Below are positions 62,681 to 64,000 of a stretch of DNA of 64,000 nt, piece by piece. Every line of letters starts with the position of its first letter. The first letter of the stretch is position 1. Under the pieces are notes generated by a model that did no database searches, was not told where the DNA came from, and saw only the letters and a program-made list of their open reading frames with translations. Origin of the DNA: Aselliscus stoliczkanus. Taxonomy: Eukaryota; Chordata; Mammalia; Chiroptera; Hipposideridae. The stretch covers positions 91,210,852-91,274,851 of the forward strand of contig CM066736.1 of the NCBI GenBank assembly GCA_033961575.1. The letters run 5' to 3'. Made by a program: the position numbers and the translations under genes.

Positions 62681-63819
62681 GCTTCAGGGAGTCAACAAAG
62701 ACCTCCCAGAGGAAGCGTTCCTCTTAACCAGACCTTTGCACTCCCGTAAGTCAGTCTCTTTCCATATTGCCCCGTCTGCCTCCTTATTCTATTTCCTGAG
62801 TTACCAGGCCTACCAGCACTGAGCAAAAGACAGAACAGGTAAGAGTTAATATGGCCCAGGTGGGAGGGGTAAGGGCCCTGAGGGAAGCAGGTAGAACAGC
62901 CACTTAAAGGGTCCCAAGGGCACTGGTCAAGGCAGAAAAACTGCCAACACACTCAGGATCTTTCCCCCATCAAGTCTTCTGCTGGTGCCTCCTCCCTCCT
63001 TCGCGTATCCACTCAACATTTGCTCAGCTTCTGCCATAGGCTACATTCCGGGAGGAATCGGTCCTATCACTGCTACTCTGGGCTGAGCTCCATTTCCTCC
63101 CCTTCTGTCACCTCCACACCCTCTAGCGCACGAGGAATGAAACTCTAGTGGAACTCCCTTCTGGATTGTGAAGAAAGAATAAAGAGAAGTTCCTTTTTTG
63201 GCTGCCATCTCTCTTTCTCTGTTGCTTCCCAGGCCCAACTTCAACTCTCCAGCCAGTGTTCAAGTTCACTATTTCAGCATGGAGTTAAATATAACGTAAG
63301 CACCTCAAAAATCGACCAGGTTTTCTCCTGTCACATCAGGCTTTCAGCTTCACTCCAAGTCCCATCGGCCGCCTCCTCCTGTTTCTCTTGTTCTCTCTAC
63401 TTCCCTTTCTTTGTAGAGAATTGGTGCCCAGAATGTTAAAGCTGGGCAACACTTAAGCCTACTCCCATTACAGAGCTGAGAAAACTGAGGCCCAGGAGTC
63501 CTGCCTAAGGATAACACAGTCAGGGACAGGACGAGCCTGAGGACTGATCCCCACCCAGCACTGCCTTTCTCCCCATCTCCAGGGACTGAGACTAAGTCTA
63601 CTTGGATCCTGAGGGAGAAAAACATTCACTCAGCTCCATTTTCAGCTGATCTCCAAATGGAGGGCTCTGGCTGTACCAATCACTGAAGCAGTGACCTGCC
63701 CCCCACTACCACTGTCCCCTATTTCTTCCCCTATAATGCTTATGGGCTTTCAGGCACAAAGGATTTTCCCACCCCAGCTAGGGTTGTGACCTTGATTATC
63801 CATCCAAAACCTCAAGCTA
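62681..63819. other. Unassigned, with a possible antisense MIR
   Basis: CATTACAGAGCTGAGAAAAC and CTGAGGCCCAGGAGTCCTG (about 63468-63510) suggest an antisense MIR. Otherwise nothing recognised; small minus frames lack domains. Confidence 0.35.
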
Positions 63820-63929
63820 GGGCCGGCCGAGTGGCTCGGTGGTTAAGCGCTGGCTTGGGAAGCCAGCCGCCCCGGTTCGGTCCCACATTTGAGGGCCAGT
63901 GACACTGCCCTCAAAAAAAAAACAAAAAA
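63820..63929 (+). mobile_element. tRNA-derived short SINE, near-consensus
   Basis: GGGCCGGCCGAGTGGCTCGG, GGGAAGCCAGCCGCCCC, CACTGCCCTC and A-rich tail. ACCTCAAGCTAGG and CCTCAATCTAAGG flank it. Confidence 0.9.
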
Positions 63930-64000
63930 AAACCCTCAATCTAAGGTTACAACCTTGTGATCCTCCCAGCCATGCACTACTCCTACACAACTCCATGGAT

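Overview
The window reads as nuclear DNA of a mammal, most likely a bat. It is AT-rich, has no operon-like gene packing, and is filled with LINE-1, L2, MIR and ERV debris. More than fifteen copies of tRNA-derived SINEs carry a tRNA-Ser/Leu-like head (GGCCGGCCGAGTGG box A, GGTTCGG box B). DNA transposons are also present: a mariner with both ends, MITE-like elements and a gutted piggyBac transposase. Young SINEs of this type together with DNA transposons suggest a bat, possibly a horseshoe or roundleaf bat. That placement is an inference from repeat style, not a database match.

The locus is a class I olfactory receptor cluster. One intact receptor gene, OR52B2-like, lies on the minus strand at 44147-45115. 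Two broken OR56B4-like pseudogenes lie upstream at 13729-14425 and 21448-21938. OR56B4 and OR52B2 are also neighbours in the human chromosome 11p15 cluster, so local gene order appears conserved. Two intron-less retrocopies with uninterrupted reading frames sit at the left: RMI1 (3496-5373, 625 codons) and GAPDH (11019-12020, 333 codons). The GAPDH copy has lost a conserved phosphate-binding Arg and is probably inactive. The RMI1 copy still looks complete.

Layout. 1-3.2 kb: old L2 with two SINEs. 3.2-6.2 kb: RMI1 retrocopy with a CpG-rich 5' leader. 6.2-10.9 kb: SINEs and antisense L1. 10.9-12.2 kb: GAPDH retrocopy. 13.7-14.4 kb: first OR56B4 pseudogene. 14.6-17.3 kb: ERV-L-like remnant and a solo LTR. 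17.3-21.0 kb: AT-rich DNA with nothing recognised. 21-23 kb: composite SINE, second OR56B4 pseudogene, piggyBac remnant. 23.7-31 kb: L1 fragments, microsatellites and MITEs. 31-39 kb: a deeply nested block in which an old L1 hosts an internally deleted L1, which itself hosts SINEs, a DNA element and another L1. 40-49 kb: OR52B2 and old MIR/L2. 50-55 kb: a second, complete copy of the internally deleted L1 with clear target-site duplications, inside an older L1. 56.7-58.1 kb: mariner inside an old L1. 59-64 kb: mostly unassigned, with MIR/L2 and one SINE.

The most interesting structures are two. First, a candidate non-autonomous L1 family (5'UTR + ORF1 + the start of ORF2 joined directly to the ORF2 3' end + a triplicated 3'UTR), seen twice with the same internal deletion. 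Second, a composite SINE (tRNA head + GC-rich repeat-bearing body + AATAAA tail), seen seven times. Coordinates of repeats are read by eye and may be off by some bases.
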